From positions 62,001 through 126,000 of the forward strand of contig JACQAM010000006.1 of the NCBI GenBank assembly GCA_016194975.1: a stretch of 64,000 nt of DNA, given 5' to 3'. The translations under genes were made by a program, and so were the position numbers. Below are positions 56,627 through 64,000 of the stretch, in pieces (position 1 is the first letter of the stretch; every line of letters starts with the position of its first letter). The notes under the pieces were generated by a model that saw nothing but the letters and a program-made list of their open reading frames with translations, did no database searches and was not told the origin of the DNA. Origin of the DNA: Bacteroidota bacterium (GTDB lineage: Bacteria; Bacteroidota; Bacteroidia; Palsa-965).

Positions 56627-56677
56627 GACAATTGGCAAATGACCTGTGTCCAATGACAAATGACTATTTTTACGCAG

Positions 56678-57673
56678 ATGATCTCCTTCCTCAAACTTAT
56701 TCGTCTCCCGAATCTTCTCATCATGGCTTTCATGCAGTACATGGTGCGATACTGTGTTATCCTTCCCATACTCGAATTGCGCAAACATGATCTTGATTTT
56801 TCATTGCTGGAATTGCAGATGACCCCGCTCGATTTTTTCCTGCTTGTTCTTTCTACGGTAATGATCGGTGCGGCAGGATACATCATCAACGATTATTTCG
56901 ATGTGAGGATCGACGGAGTGAATCGGCCGGAAACAAACCCGATCGGTAAAGTGGTCAAGCGGCGCGTTGCGATGGCGGCACACATGACGATCAATATCAT
57001 CGGCGCTCTGCTCGGTGTTTATCTTTCCTGGAAATACGGATTGCTGCGCGTGGGTGCATTTATTTTTCTCTCTGCTCCTGCCCTGCTCTGGTTTTATTCC
57101 ACGAATCTTAAACGGCAGTTTTTCATTGGTAATTTCATCATTGCACTACTTTCAGGATTGGTTCCACTGGTGGTCATACTTTTCGAGATCCCGAATATTT
57201 ACAAGGCGTTTCCCGAATTAGTGCAGGGCGGTTATCTCGATCTCAGTTTTGCTTCTCACATCACACTCATCGTCGGACTTTTTGCATTCCTGGTTACATT
57301 GCTTCGCGAAATAATAAAAGATGCAGAAGATTACGAAGGCGATCTTGAATACGGATGCAAAACAATTCCTGTGGTTCTGGGAATTTCAAAAACAAAAATT
57401 CTCATCAGTACGCTTATCGGCCTCGTAGTTTGCGCCATCGGTTATGTGCAGTACCTGCAATTTGATGCGAAGGACTGGATCTCTTTCATTTATTTTTTAG
57501 TGTTGCTGCAGGTGCCTTTTCTTTTTCTTGCTTACCGCGTGATGAATGCGAAAGGAAAAAACGACTGGAGATTCATGAGTTTCATTGTGAAGATCCTCAT
57601 GGTCGCCGGGATCTCCTACCTCTTCGTTTTCGCACACAGCATTCATGAACTTATCGCTGCTGATGTTTCCTGA
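56678..57673 (+). CDS. UbiA prenyltransferase (geranylgeranylglycerol-phosphate-type)
   Basis: 331 residues from the ATG at 56678 (MISFLKLIRLPN); a start at 56660 is possible. About eight to nine membrane helices. Two aspartate motifs bind Mg and prenyl diphosphate: NDYFDVRIDGVNRPETNPIGK and REIIKDAEDYEGDLEYGCKT. UbiA enzymes move prenyl groups onto aromatic or glycerol-phosphate acceptors; Bacteroidetes versions are often named for ether-lipid synthesis, unproven here. Its stop overlaps maf by 29 bases. Confidence 0.85.
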   Translation: MISFLKLIRLPNLLIMAFMQYMVRYCVILPILELRKHDLDFSLLELQMTPLDFFLLVLSTVMIGAAGYIINDYFDVRIDGVNRPETNPIGKVVKRRVAMAAHMTINIIGALLGVYLSWKYGLLRVGAFIFLSAPALLWFYSTNLKRQFFIGNFIIALLSGLVPLVVILFEIPNIYKAFPELVQGGYLDLSFASHITLIVGLFAFLVTLLREIIKDAEDYEGDLEYGCKTIPVVLGISKTKILISTLIGLVVCAIGYVQYLQFDAKDWISFIYFLVLLQVPFLFLAYRVMNAKGKNDWRFMSFIVKILMVAGISYLFVFAHSIHELIAADVS

Positions 57674-58346
57674 AAATCTTTCCGGCAAAAAAATAATTCT
57701 GACTTCACGATCTCCACGGAGACAATTTTTATTGCGTGAATGTGGTTTGGAATTTGAGATCGCTGAAAATGAAATCGAAGAATATTTTCCACCCGAACTG
57801 AAAGCAGAACAGATCGCTCTTTATCTCTGTAAGAAAAAAGCAGAGGCGTTATATGATGATCTCGATGAATATTCATTGCTGATCACCGCAGACACCATTG
57901 TGTGGATCGAGGGCCGTGTATTGAATAAACCGAATGACGAAGCCGATGCTTTACGGATGCTGAAAATGCTCAATGGAAAAAAACATGAAGTGTTCACCGG
58001 AGTTTACCTCATGTCTTTGATGGATGAAAAAACTTTTTGTGTACGCAGCGAAGTGTATTTCAAAAACAGGACGGATGAAGAATTGCTGAATTACATCCGC
58101 ATAAAAAATCCGTTCGATAAAGCAGGTGCGTATGGTGCGCAGGAATGCCTCCAACCGGGAATGAATCCGTGCTCCAATGAAGAAAATGATTTTCTGAAAA
58201 AAATTGGCAAAACTTCTTTGCTGGAAAAATGTCTTCCTCCTGCAGGAGAAAATCCATTCGTGCTGGTCGATCACATCGAAGGATCTTATTTCAATGTGAT
58301 GGGATTGCCGGTGAAAGAATTGTTTGAGGAGTTGCAAAAATTCTGA
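57645..58346 (+). CDS. Maf-like nucleotide pyrophosphatase with internal insertion
   Basis: 233 residues; ATGs at 57645 and 57663 are both possible. KKIILTSRSPRRQFLLRECGLEFEI is the Maf opening, LITADTIVW holds the catalytic Asp, and KAGAYGAQE and IEGSYFNVMGLPVKELFEEL close the fold. Between the last two motifs most Maf proteins have about 10 residues; here there are 43 (CLQPGMNPCSNEENDFLKKI onward). Maf enzymes hydrolyse dTTP, UTP or modified nucleotides. The overlap with ubiA suggests coupling. Confidence 0.88.
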   Translation: MNLSLLMFPENLSGKKIILTSRSPRRQFLLRECGLEFEIAENEIEEYFPPELKAEQIALYLCKKKAEALYDDLDEYSLLITADTIVWIEGRVLNKPNDEADALRMLKMLNGKKHEVFTGVYLMSLMDEKTFCVRSEVYFKNRTDEELLNYIRIKNPFDKAGAYGAQECLQPGMNPCSNEENDFLKKIGKTSLLEKCLPPAGENPFVLVDHIEGSYFNVMGLPVKELFEELQKF

Positions 58347-58384
58347 TCACAATTTGCTTTCGACGATCATTTCAAATTTCGAAT

Positions 58385-59125
58385 TTATTGTTCCGAGGGA
58401 TCATCAGCCCATACTTTAACATCGGCTGCATATTTTTCCTGGTGAATAACACCTTCGCCTTTTTTCACCCACGTCATCATCCCTTCTTTTTTCTCGCCAC
58501 GATAATTACACAACTGTACCGTATCGCCGAGCGGATTGATGAGCGCGATCATTCCGTCTGGTTTTCCTATCGGGCAATACAAATAGGTTTGCCAGTCCGC
58601 AGGCGCGCGCGGATCCTTGCTCGCGCGTATGCGCACGCTGTAAAATCCGTCGGAAGTTTTTTCCAGTTCGGCCATTTGCTGCAGGTGAATGATGTAACAC
58701 AATCCGCCGAGTGAACGATAGATCGTCTCGTATTTTTTCAGCAGCAGCGTATCCTGCGACGTGCGCACGAGTTCAGTTGAATCACATCCTTTGACATAAT
58801 CTTTCCGCTGATCCTGCGCTTTGGTGACCGCCTTTTGCTTCTTCGCTTTTTTCTTTTTCAGTTTATCCAGGTTTTTCTGATGCTCGCGGTCGCGTTTCAC
58901 TTTCTGCTTTCTCATTTTCGCTGTGTCGGCGGCTTTTTTCATTTTATCGGCATGTGTTTTCTTTTTTTTCTTCTTTTTCTTTTTTGGTTTTTTCTTTTTG
59001 TCTCGGTGGCCGTGTCCGTTTTCATTCTGCACAGTGTGACGCGCATTTGCCGGGTGAAAAGGCATTCCCGCCACGAAAATGATCGTGGCAAAAACAAACA
59101 ACGGAATAAAAAAGCGTCCCCTCAT
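58385..59125 (-). CDS. Secreted lysine-rich protein of unknown function
   Basis: 246 residues. Signal-like segment 5-28 (FIPLFVFATIIFVAGMPFHPANA), a low-complexity basic stretch (about 42-108; 35 of 67 residues Lys or Arg, with one run of nine Lys) and then a compact domain (110-246) with SLGGCLYI-like strands, VRIRASKDPRAPADWQTYLYCPIG and CNYRGEKKEGMMTWVKKGEGV. I do not recognise the C-terminal domain. The basic stretch could bind LPS, DNA or acidic polysaccharide. It converges with maf. Confidence 0.7.
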   Translation of the reverse strand: MRGRFFIPLFVFATIIFVAGMPFHPANARHTVQNENGHGHRDKKKKPKKKKKKKKKTHADKMKKAADTAKMRKQKVKRDREHQKNLDKLKKKKAKKQKAVTKAQDQRKDYVKGCDSTELVRTSQDTLLLKKYETIYRSLGGLCYIIHLQQMAELEKTSDGFYSVRIRASKDPRAPADWQTYLYCPIGKPDGMIALINPLGDTVQLCNYRGEKKEGMMTWVKKGEGVIHQEKYAADVKVWADDPSEQ

Positions 59126-59209
59126 GGTGAATTCTCTAAGAAATATAATGACAAATTTCAGAAAAGTAACAGCATTTGAATTCTAATTCTCATATTAGCG
59201 ATCCGGCTC

Positions 59210-59860
59210 ATGAATTTTTCACACAACATTCATAAATACATCCTTTTCATTATTGCGCCGGTTCTCGCTGTTGTAGTTTTCATTGGCATACAATTTCTGC
59301 GGAACAAAAAGATCCGGTACGCCTGGAAAAATCTTTCTTTGATCGGTGCGAAGTATGGAATTCCTTTACCGATGAAGGCGGTGACTTTTTTCAAACCGGT
59401 TTATCCGCAGTTGTCGGGAACAACGGGAAATGTAAAATTGATCGTTAATACAGAGAGGGAAACGGACGACAGCGGAGGAAATTATAAAACGACCGTCATT
59501 ATCATTCAAACGCAACGTGCGAAATTCAAATTCGAACTCTGCAAAAAAAGTCTTTTGAATAAACTTCAGCGACTCTTTGCTGACGATCCTGTTGAGACCG
59601 GCAATACTGATTTCGACAAACATTTTATTCTCAACAGCAACAATCCTCCATTGATGCCCTCGTATTTCAATTCGAACATTTGTGTTTTATTGCTGAACAA
59701 CATGCACCTGGTGGAAGGAACAATCAGTTTCGATTTCGATACCATCTTTTATTCCGAGAACACGATCATTTCGGATGATGAAAAAAGAGAACGCTTTTCA
59801 GCGCTCATCGATCTGCTGGTTAAAGTTTCATTGCACATGACCACTCCGCTGAAACGATAG
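59210..59860 (+). CDS. Hypothetical membrane-anchored protein
   Basis: 216 residues. One N-terminal membrane helix (about 10-29) is followed by a soluble domain without a family I recognise; TVIIIQTQRAKFKFELCKKS and EGTISFDFDTIFYSENTIISDDEKRERFSALIDLLVKVS are the most regular parts. It likely faces the cytoplasm or periplasm as a single-pass protein. The stop is 9 bases from the stop of the convergent oxidase gene. Confidence 0.6.
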   Translation: MNFSHNIHKYILFIIAPVLAVVVFIGIQFLRNKKIRYAWKNLSLIGAKYGIPLPMKAVTFFKPVYPQLSGTTGNVKLIVNTERETDDSGGNYKTTVIIIQTQRAKFKFELCKKSLLNKLQRLFADDPVETGNTDFDKHFILNSNNPPLMPSYFNSNICVLLLNNMHLVEGTISFDFDTIFYSENTIISDDEKRERFSALIDLLVKVSLHMTTPLKR

Positions 59861-59869
59861 AATGCGATC

Positions 59870-61273
59870 TCAATAAAATATTTTCCCGGGATTCAATATC
59901 TCATTCGGATCGAATAGTTTTTTTATTCCGCGCATGAGTTCAATTCTTTTTTTATCAATGGCAATGGGCAGGTAAGGTTGCTGCACCAAACCAATTCCGT
60001 GTTCACCGGAAATAGTTCCGCCGAGTTTCACGCACAATTGAAAAATTTCTGTGATCCCTTTTGGCAATTCATTCTTCCACACGTCATCACTCAACTCTCC
60101 TTTAATGATATTCACATGCATATTTCCATCGCCCGCATGGCCGTAACAAACGGATCTGAATCCATATTTTTTGCCAATGGCTTTCACCCCTCTTAAGAGT
60201 TCCGGTAATTCTGCTCTCGGAACAACAGTGTCTTCTTCCTTGTAAACTGAATTTGACCGAACGGCCTCCGCAACTTTCCTGCGCATTTTCCACAACATAT
60301 CTTTCTGCGATTGCTGATCGGCAAAAAGAATTTCACCGCATTCGAATCGCTGCATCACTTGCGAAATTTTTTCTGCGTCTTTGTAAAGCAAATCCATTTC
60401 ATTTCCGTCCACCTCAATCAGCAAATGAGCTTTTACATCATCACTTACTTCAACTGAAATATCCTTTTCAAATTTTCTCACCCAATCGATCGCATCACGC
60501 TCCATGAATTCCATTCCCGATGGAATAATTCCTGCACGGAAAACTGCATTCACCGCTTCACATGCTTTTTCCGCCGAATGAAAAGGAACCAGCATCACAA
60601 GATTATTTTCAGGATACGGAATGAGTTTGAAAATAATTTTTGTGATCACGCCCAGCGTTCCTTCACTGCCTATCATGAGTTGTGTTAAATTATAACCCGT
60701 GGAATATTTCAGCACATTCGCGCCCGTCCACACGATCTCGCCAGTAGGAAGAACCATTTCCATGTTCAATACATAATCTCTCGTCGTTCCATATTTCACT
60801 GCTTTCGGCCCGCCGGAACTGTGCGCGAGATTTCCGCCGAGAAAACAACTTCCCTTCGAAGCAGGATCGGGCGGATAAAAAAGTTTTTTTTCTTTCACCG
60901 CATTCTGAAATTCTTCATTGATCACGCCGGGCTCCACAGTTGCCTGGAGATTCCGTTCATCTATTTCAAGAATTTTATTGAACCGTTCCATCGACAAGCA
61001 GATTCCCGCGTGTATGGGAAGCGCGCCTCCGCTCAGCCCTGTGCCGGCGCCGCGCGGAGTGACCGAAATTTTTTTATTATTCGCAAGTTTCAGAATTTCT
61101 GAAATTTCATTTGCTGTACGCGGCTTCACGATCACAGAAGGTTTGTAAATTAAATCTTCCGTTTCATCGCGCCCGTATTTCTCACGGTTTTCTTCATCAG
61201 CAAAAACATATTCTTTCCCTGCAATGGAAATGAGTTGAGTAATGATTTCCTGATCGACCGAATTGTATTTCAT
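59870..61273 (-). CDS. FAD-linked oxidase, GlcD / D-lactate dehydrogenase type
   Basis: 467 residues. FAD-binding PCMH domain: SVIVKPRTANEISEILKLANNKKISVTPRGAGTGLSGGALP and DPASKGSCFLGGNLAHSSGGPKAVKYGTTRDYVL. C-terminal FAD-oxidase domain: VCYGHAGDGNMHVNI and GTISGEHGIGLVQQPYL. It oxidises a 2-hydroxy acid such as glycolate or D-lactate. No GlcE/GlcF partners adjoin, so a single-subunit D-lactate dehydrogenase-like role is likelier. Confidence 0.9.
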   Translation of the reverse strand: MKYNSVDQEIITQLISIAGKEYVFADEENREKYGRDETEDLIYKPSVIVKPRTANEISEILKLANNKKISVTPRGAGTGLSGGALPIHAGICLSMERFNKILEIDERNLQATVEPGVINEEFQNAVKEKKLFYPPDPASKGSCFLGGNLAHSSGGPKAVKYGTTRDYVLNMEMVLPTGEIVWTGANVLKYSTGYNLTQLMIGSEGTLGVITKIIFKLIPYPENNLVMLVPFHSAEKACEAVNAVFRAGIIPSGMEFMERDAIDWVRKFEKDISVEVSDDVKAHLLIEVDGNEMDLLYKDAEKISQVMQRFECGEILFADQQSQKDMLWKMRRKVAEAVRSNSVYKEEDTVVPRAELPELLRGVKAIGKKYGFRSVCYGHAGDGNMHVNIIKGELSDDVWKNELPKGITEIFQLCVKLGGTISGEHGIGLVQQPYLPIAIDKKRIELMRGIKKLFDPNEILNPGKIFY

Positions 61274-61380
61274 CCTGAGAAACTGCCGTTGGTAATAAGA
61301 TTGTTCCGGTAAAAACTGCTACAGATCGTGCAGCGAACATTTTCTTATTTTCACACAAAATTACTCTTTACCCACTCACT

Positions 61381-63573
61381 ATGAAAAAGAATATTTCAGC
61401 CACCATTTTTGCAGCTTCCCTGGTTTGTTTTTCATTCGCTCAGAAACAGATCACGCTCGACGATGTATGGAAGAACGGAACTTTCCGCGCCGATTACAAT
61501 TCGGGCTACACCTCGATGCATGATGGCGAACATTACATGGATTATACAGAGATCGGCGCCAAAAATGAGGCGGCCTACGTTACGTGCGAATACAAAACGG
61601 GGAAACAAACTTCGGTGCTTTTTAAAATGAATGAATTGATTCCTGAGAATGAAACGCAACCCGTCCAGATGGATGAAATGACGCTGAGTCCCGATGAAAC
61701 AAAAGTGCTGATCTCCACAGCAACCGAACATATTTACCGCTACTCTACTAAAGTGACGAATTTTATTTTCGATATGAAAACGAAAAAAATGTTCCCGCTT
61801 TCCACCGGAGGGAAACAGCGCCTTGCACAATTTTCTCCCGACAGTAAAAAAGTGGCGTTCGTCCGCGACAACAATATTTTCATTGTGGATCTCGATACAA
61901 GAAAAGAAACGCAGGTAACGATGGACGGGGAATGGAACCATGTGATCAATGGCGGAACAGATTGGGTTTACGAGGAGGAATTCACTTTGCCCAATGGAAT
62001 GTATTGGTCGCCCGATAGTAAAAAAATAGCTTTCTATCGTTTTGATGAAACGCGCGTGAAAGAATTCCAGATGACGATGTACAACACCGGGCTTTATCCT
62101 GAACCTTATTCTTACAAATATCCCAAAGCCGGAGAAGAAAATTCGATCGTTACTATTCACATTTACAATCTTGATTCGAAACAAACTATTCCTGTTGACA
62201 TCGGTACCGAAACCGACCAGTATATTGCGCGTGTGAACTGGACGCAGGATGCGAATACACTTTCCTTTCAGCGTTTGAATCGTTTGCAGAATAAGCTGGA
62301 ATTATTTCTTGCCAATGCAAATGACGGAACATCAAAAGTAATTCTAACCGAAAAGCGCGACACGTATGTGGAAGTGTATGACCATCTCACTTTTCTCAAA
62401 GACAAACTTCATTTCATCTGGAGCAGCGACGAGAGCGGCTATCTTGAATTGTATGAATGCACGATGGACGGGAAAAATAAAATGCAGATTACCAAAGGAG
62501 ATTTCGATGTGATCGATTTTTATGGTTACGATGAAAAAACAAAAACACTTTTTTACCAGTCCAATGAAGGAAATATTGTGGGACGCGATATTTATTCCAT
62601 CAAAATAGACGGGAAAGAAAAAAAGAAAATTTCTACGCGTTCCGGAAATAATTCTGCATCCTTCAGTTCGGGAATGAAATACTATGTGAATTTTAATTCG
62701 AATGCAAATACGCCTTATTACATTTCCATCAATGACGCGAGTGGCAAAGAAGTGAAAATGCTGGTGGATAATCATGAACTCGCGCAGAAAGCGAAAGATT
62801 ATGGTTTTGCAAAAAAAGAATTTTTCACAGTGAAAGACCGTGATGGAGTTGAACTCAACGGATGGATGATAAAACCGGTAAAAATGGAAGAAGGAAAAAA
62901 ATATCCGGTGTTGCAGGTTGTGTATGGCGGGCCGGGGCATAACACGGTGGTTGACCAATGGGAAAGCGCCGATTTTTACTGGCACCAGTATTTGCAACAA
63001 CAAGGTGTGATCATTGTTTCTGTTGACAATCGCGGAACAGAATACCGCGGCGTGAAATTTAAAAAATGCACGTACGGCCAAATGGGAAAATTAGAAAGCG
63101 CCGACCAGATTGATGTTGCGAAATATCTCGGCACTCTTCCTTATGTGGATGCAAAACGCATTGGTATCTGGGGATGGAGTTACGGCGGATACATGGCAAG
63201 TTTGTGTCTCGGTGTAGGCGCCGATTATTTTAAATGTGCAGTAGCCGTTGCTCCTGTTTCGAGCTGGAGATTTTACGATTCTATTTACACGGAGCGCTAC
63301 ATGGGATTGCCGCAGAATAATGCGCATGGCTATGATGATTTTTCGCCGGTGAATAATATGGATAAAGTGAAAGGGAAACTTTTATTAGTACATGGAACCG
63401 GCGACGACAATGTGCATTTCCAGAATTCAGTTGCGCTTATCAATGCGCTCATCGATGCAAATAAAGAATTTGAATTCTACATGTATCCCGACCGCAATCA
63501 CAGTATACGCGGAGGAAATTCCAGGATCCATTTGTACACCAAGATCACTGATTTTCTGAAAACCAACCTCTGA
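61381..63573 (+). CDS. Dipeptidyl peptidase IV (S9B)
   Basis: 730 residues with a signal peptide (ends CFSFAQ). The N-terminal propeller contains the substrate-anchoring Glu pair in DWVYEEEFTL (about 200-204), the S9B hallmark. The alpha/beta-hydrolase domain has Ser600 (GWSYGGYMA), Asp675 (GTGDDNVHF) and His707 (DRNHSI). It removes X-Pro or X-Ala dipeptides from peptides, in the periplasm or at the surface. The downstream POT transporter would import such dipeptides, so the pair is a plausible peptide-use unit. Confidence 0.95.
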   Translation: MKKNISATIFAASLVCFSFAQKQITLDDVWKNGTFRADYNSGYTSMHDGEHYMDYTEIGAKNEAAYVTCEYKTGKQTSVLFKMNELIPENETQPVQMDEMTLSPDETKVLISTATEHIYRYSTKVTNFIFDMKTKKMFPLSTGGKQRLAQFSPDSKKVAFVRDNNIFIVDLDTRKETQVTMDGEWNHVINGGTDWVYEEEFTLPNGMYWSPDSKKIAFYRFDETRVKEFQMTMYNTGLYPEPYSYKYPKAGEENSIVTIHIYNLDSKQTIPVDIGTETDQYIARVNWTQDANTLSFQRLNRLQNKLELFLANANDGTSKVILTEKRDTYVEVYDHLTFLKDKLHFIWSSDESGYLELYECTMDGKNKMQITKGDFDVIDFYGYDEKTKTLFYQSNEGNIVGRDIYSIKIDGKEKKKISTRSGNNSASFSSGMKYYVNFNSNANTPYYISINDASGKEVKMLVDNHELAQKAKDYGFAKKEFFTVKDRDGVELNGWMIKPVKMEEGKKYPVLQVVYGGPGHNTVVDQWESADFYWHQYLQQQGVIIVSVDNRGTEYRGVKFKKCTYGQMGKLESADQIDVAKYLGTLPYVDAKRIGIWGWSYGGYMASLCLGVGADYFKCAVAVAPVSSWRFYDSIYTERYMGLPQNNAHGYDDFSPVNNMDKVKGKLLLVHGTGDDNVHFQNSVALINALIDANKEFEFYMYPDRNHSIRGGNSRIHLYTKITDFLKTNL

Positions 63574-63575
63574 AA

Positions 63576-63658
63576 ATTTACGATTTACAATTTACGATTA
63601 GCAATTTTTTAGTATCAATAAAATCAAATTGTACATCGTACATCCTACATTGTAAATC
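63576..63658. repeat. Intergenic heptamer arrays
   Basis: First array at 63576-63610: ATTTACG, ATTTACA, ATTTACG, ATTAGCA, ATTTTTT. Second at 63631-63658: GTACATC, GTACATC, CTACATT, GTAAATC. Both in strict 7-base register, filling most of the DPP IV to POT gap. Confidence 0.8.
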
Positions 63659-63695
63659 CCTTATCTTAGCGACCTATCTAAAAACACACGATTAT

Positions 63696-64000
63696 ATGTC
63701 AGAAACTCCAAAAGGACATCCGAAGGGATTGTATGTGTTATTTGTAACAGAAATGTGGGAGCGTTTCAGTTATTATGGAATGCGCGCACTGTTTGTGCTT
63801 TTCATGGCGAAGGCACTTCTTTTCAGCGTTGCACTCAAATCGCAGATCTATGGAAGTTACACCGGGCTTGTTTACCTCACTCCACTCATTGGAGGATACA
63901 TGGCCGATCGTTATTGGGGAAACAGGAAATCGATCATCATTGGTGGAATTATGATGGCGGCCGGCCAATTCTTCATGTTCCTTGCCGGAACTTTCTACAC
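63696..64000 (+). CDS. POT family peptide transporter, 3' truncated by window edge
   Basis: The first 101 codons are present and the frame is open to the window end. It starts MSETPKGHPKGLYVLFVTEMWERFSYYGMRALFVLFM, the POT/PTR signature with ExxERFxYYG, and continues to the first cytoplasmic loop GGYMADRYWGNRKSI. These proton-coupled carriers import di- and tripeptides through the inner membrane. A near-match -7 box (TATCTTAG, 63662-63669) lies 26 bases upstream. Position right after DPP IV suggests a functional link. Confidence 0.9.
   Translation, partial: MSETPKGHPKGLYVLFVTEMWERFSYYGMRALFVLFMAKALLFSVALKSQIYGSYTGLVYLTPLIGGYMADRYWGNRKSIIIGGIMMAAGQFFMFLAGTFY

Noticed and set aside
63576-63658. 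CRISPR array
   Set aside because: Units are 7 bases and directly adjacent, with no spacers.

Overview
The window (about 43% GC by eye) comes from a member of the Bacteroidetes (Bacteroidota). Three secreted proteins end in type IX secretion sorting tails, and PorD-like, DUF3276, DUF1573, leucine dehydrogenase, bacillithiol (bshB1) and DUF2520/KdsC/UbiA/Maf genes sit in arrangements typical of that phylum. Several genes are preceded by the Bacteroidetes -7 box TAnnTTTG. The window is mostly chromosomal housekeeping DNA with a light accessory load. I see no prophage, CRISPR array, rRNA operon or full insertion sequence.

Layout. 1-6.3 kb: end of bshB1, a T9SS-sorted repeat protein, then a leftward block (TPR protein, phosphosulfolactate synthase, rhodanese, DedA, aroE). 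6.4-9.3 kb: glmM, a cysteine desulfurase, a two-way terminator and tRNA-Thr(CGT). 9.8-18.1 kb: a PAS histidine kinase, DinB, an rRNA pseudouridine synthase, a QueG/reductive-dehalogenase-like iron-sulfur protein, a T9SS subtilase, and a GbsR regulator coupled to a TIGR01777 epimerase. 18.2-25.8 kb: TPR lipid-envelope-type secreted protein, gyrA, clpC and a beta-barrel candidate. 25.8-34.4 kb: a leftward series leucine dehydrogenase, nusB, DUF1573, yajC, ybbR, alkB, acyl-CoA ligase and a PQQ-type propeller protein. 34.5-44.1 kb: ABC exporter, DUF3276, a lipoprotein, HMG-CoA lyase, a DUF433/DUF5615 toxin-antitoxin-like pair, OsmC, an M28 peptidase, a BRO-N remnant and pyrD. 44.2-50 kb: DUF6340 protein, PorD-like protein, coaBC, rpoZ-like gene, bamD, a Crp regulator and glutathione peroxidase. 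50-58.3 kb: a tightly overlapped cytochrome c maturation operon ccmB-C-D-E-F running into DUF2520 and kdsC, then ubiA-maf. 58.4-64 kb: a lysine-rich secreted protein, a small membrane protein, a GlcD-type oxidase, DPP IV and the start of a POT peptide transporter, which fits peptide scavenging.

The most unusual material is structural. (1) A palindromic, non-coding element family (three copies, about 130-175 bp, 17-bp inverted ends) is flanked by exact 8-bp direct repeats at two sites and a decayed one at the third, so it behaves like a MITE. (2) A 551-bp segment carrying a truncated BRO-N gene lies between two 46-bp copies of the 3' end of pyrD, as if a very small integrative element regenerated the gene end on entry; the BRO-N frame breaks exactly at a 79-bp palindromic element. 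(3) Seven-base tandem repeats occur in intergenic DNA and also inside the reading frames of aroE, pyrD and the HMG-CoA lyase gene. In the proteins, CcmE carries Cys-x3-Tyr instead of His-x3-Tyr, CcmC has a large extracytoplasmic insertion, and Maf has an insertion of about 33 residues.
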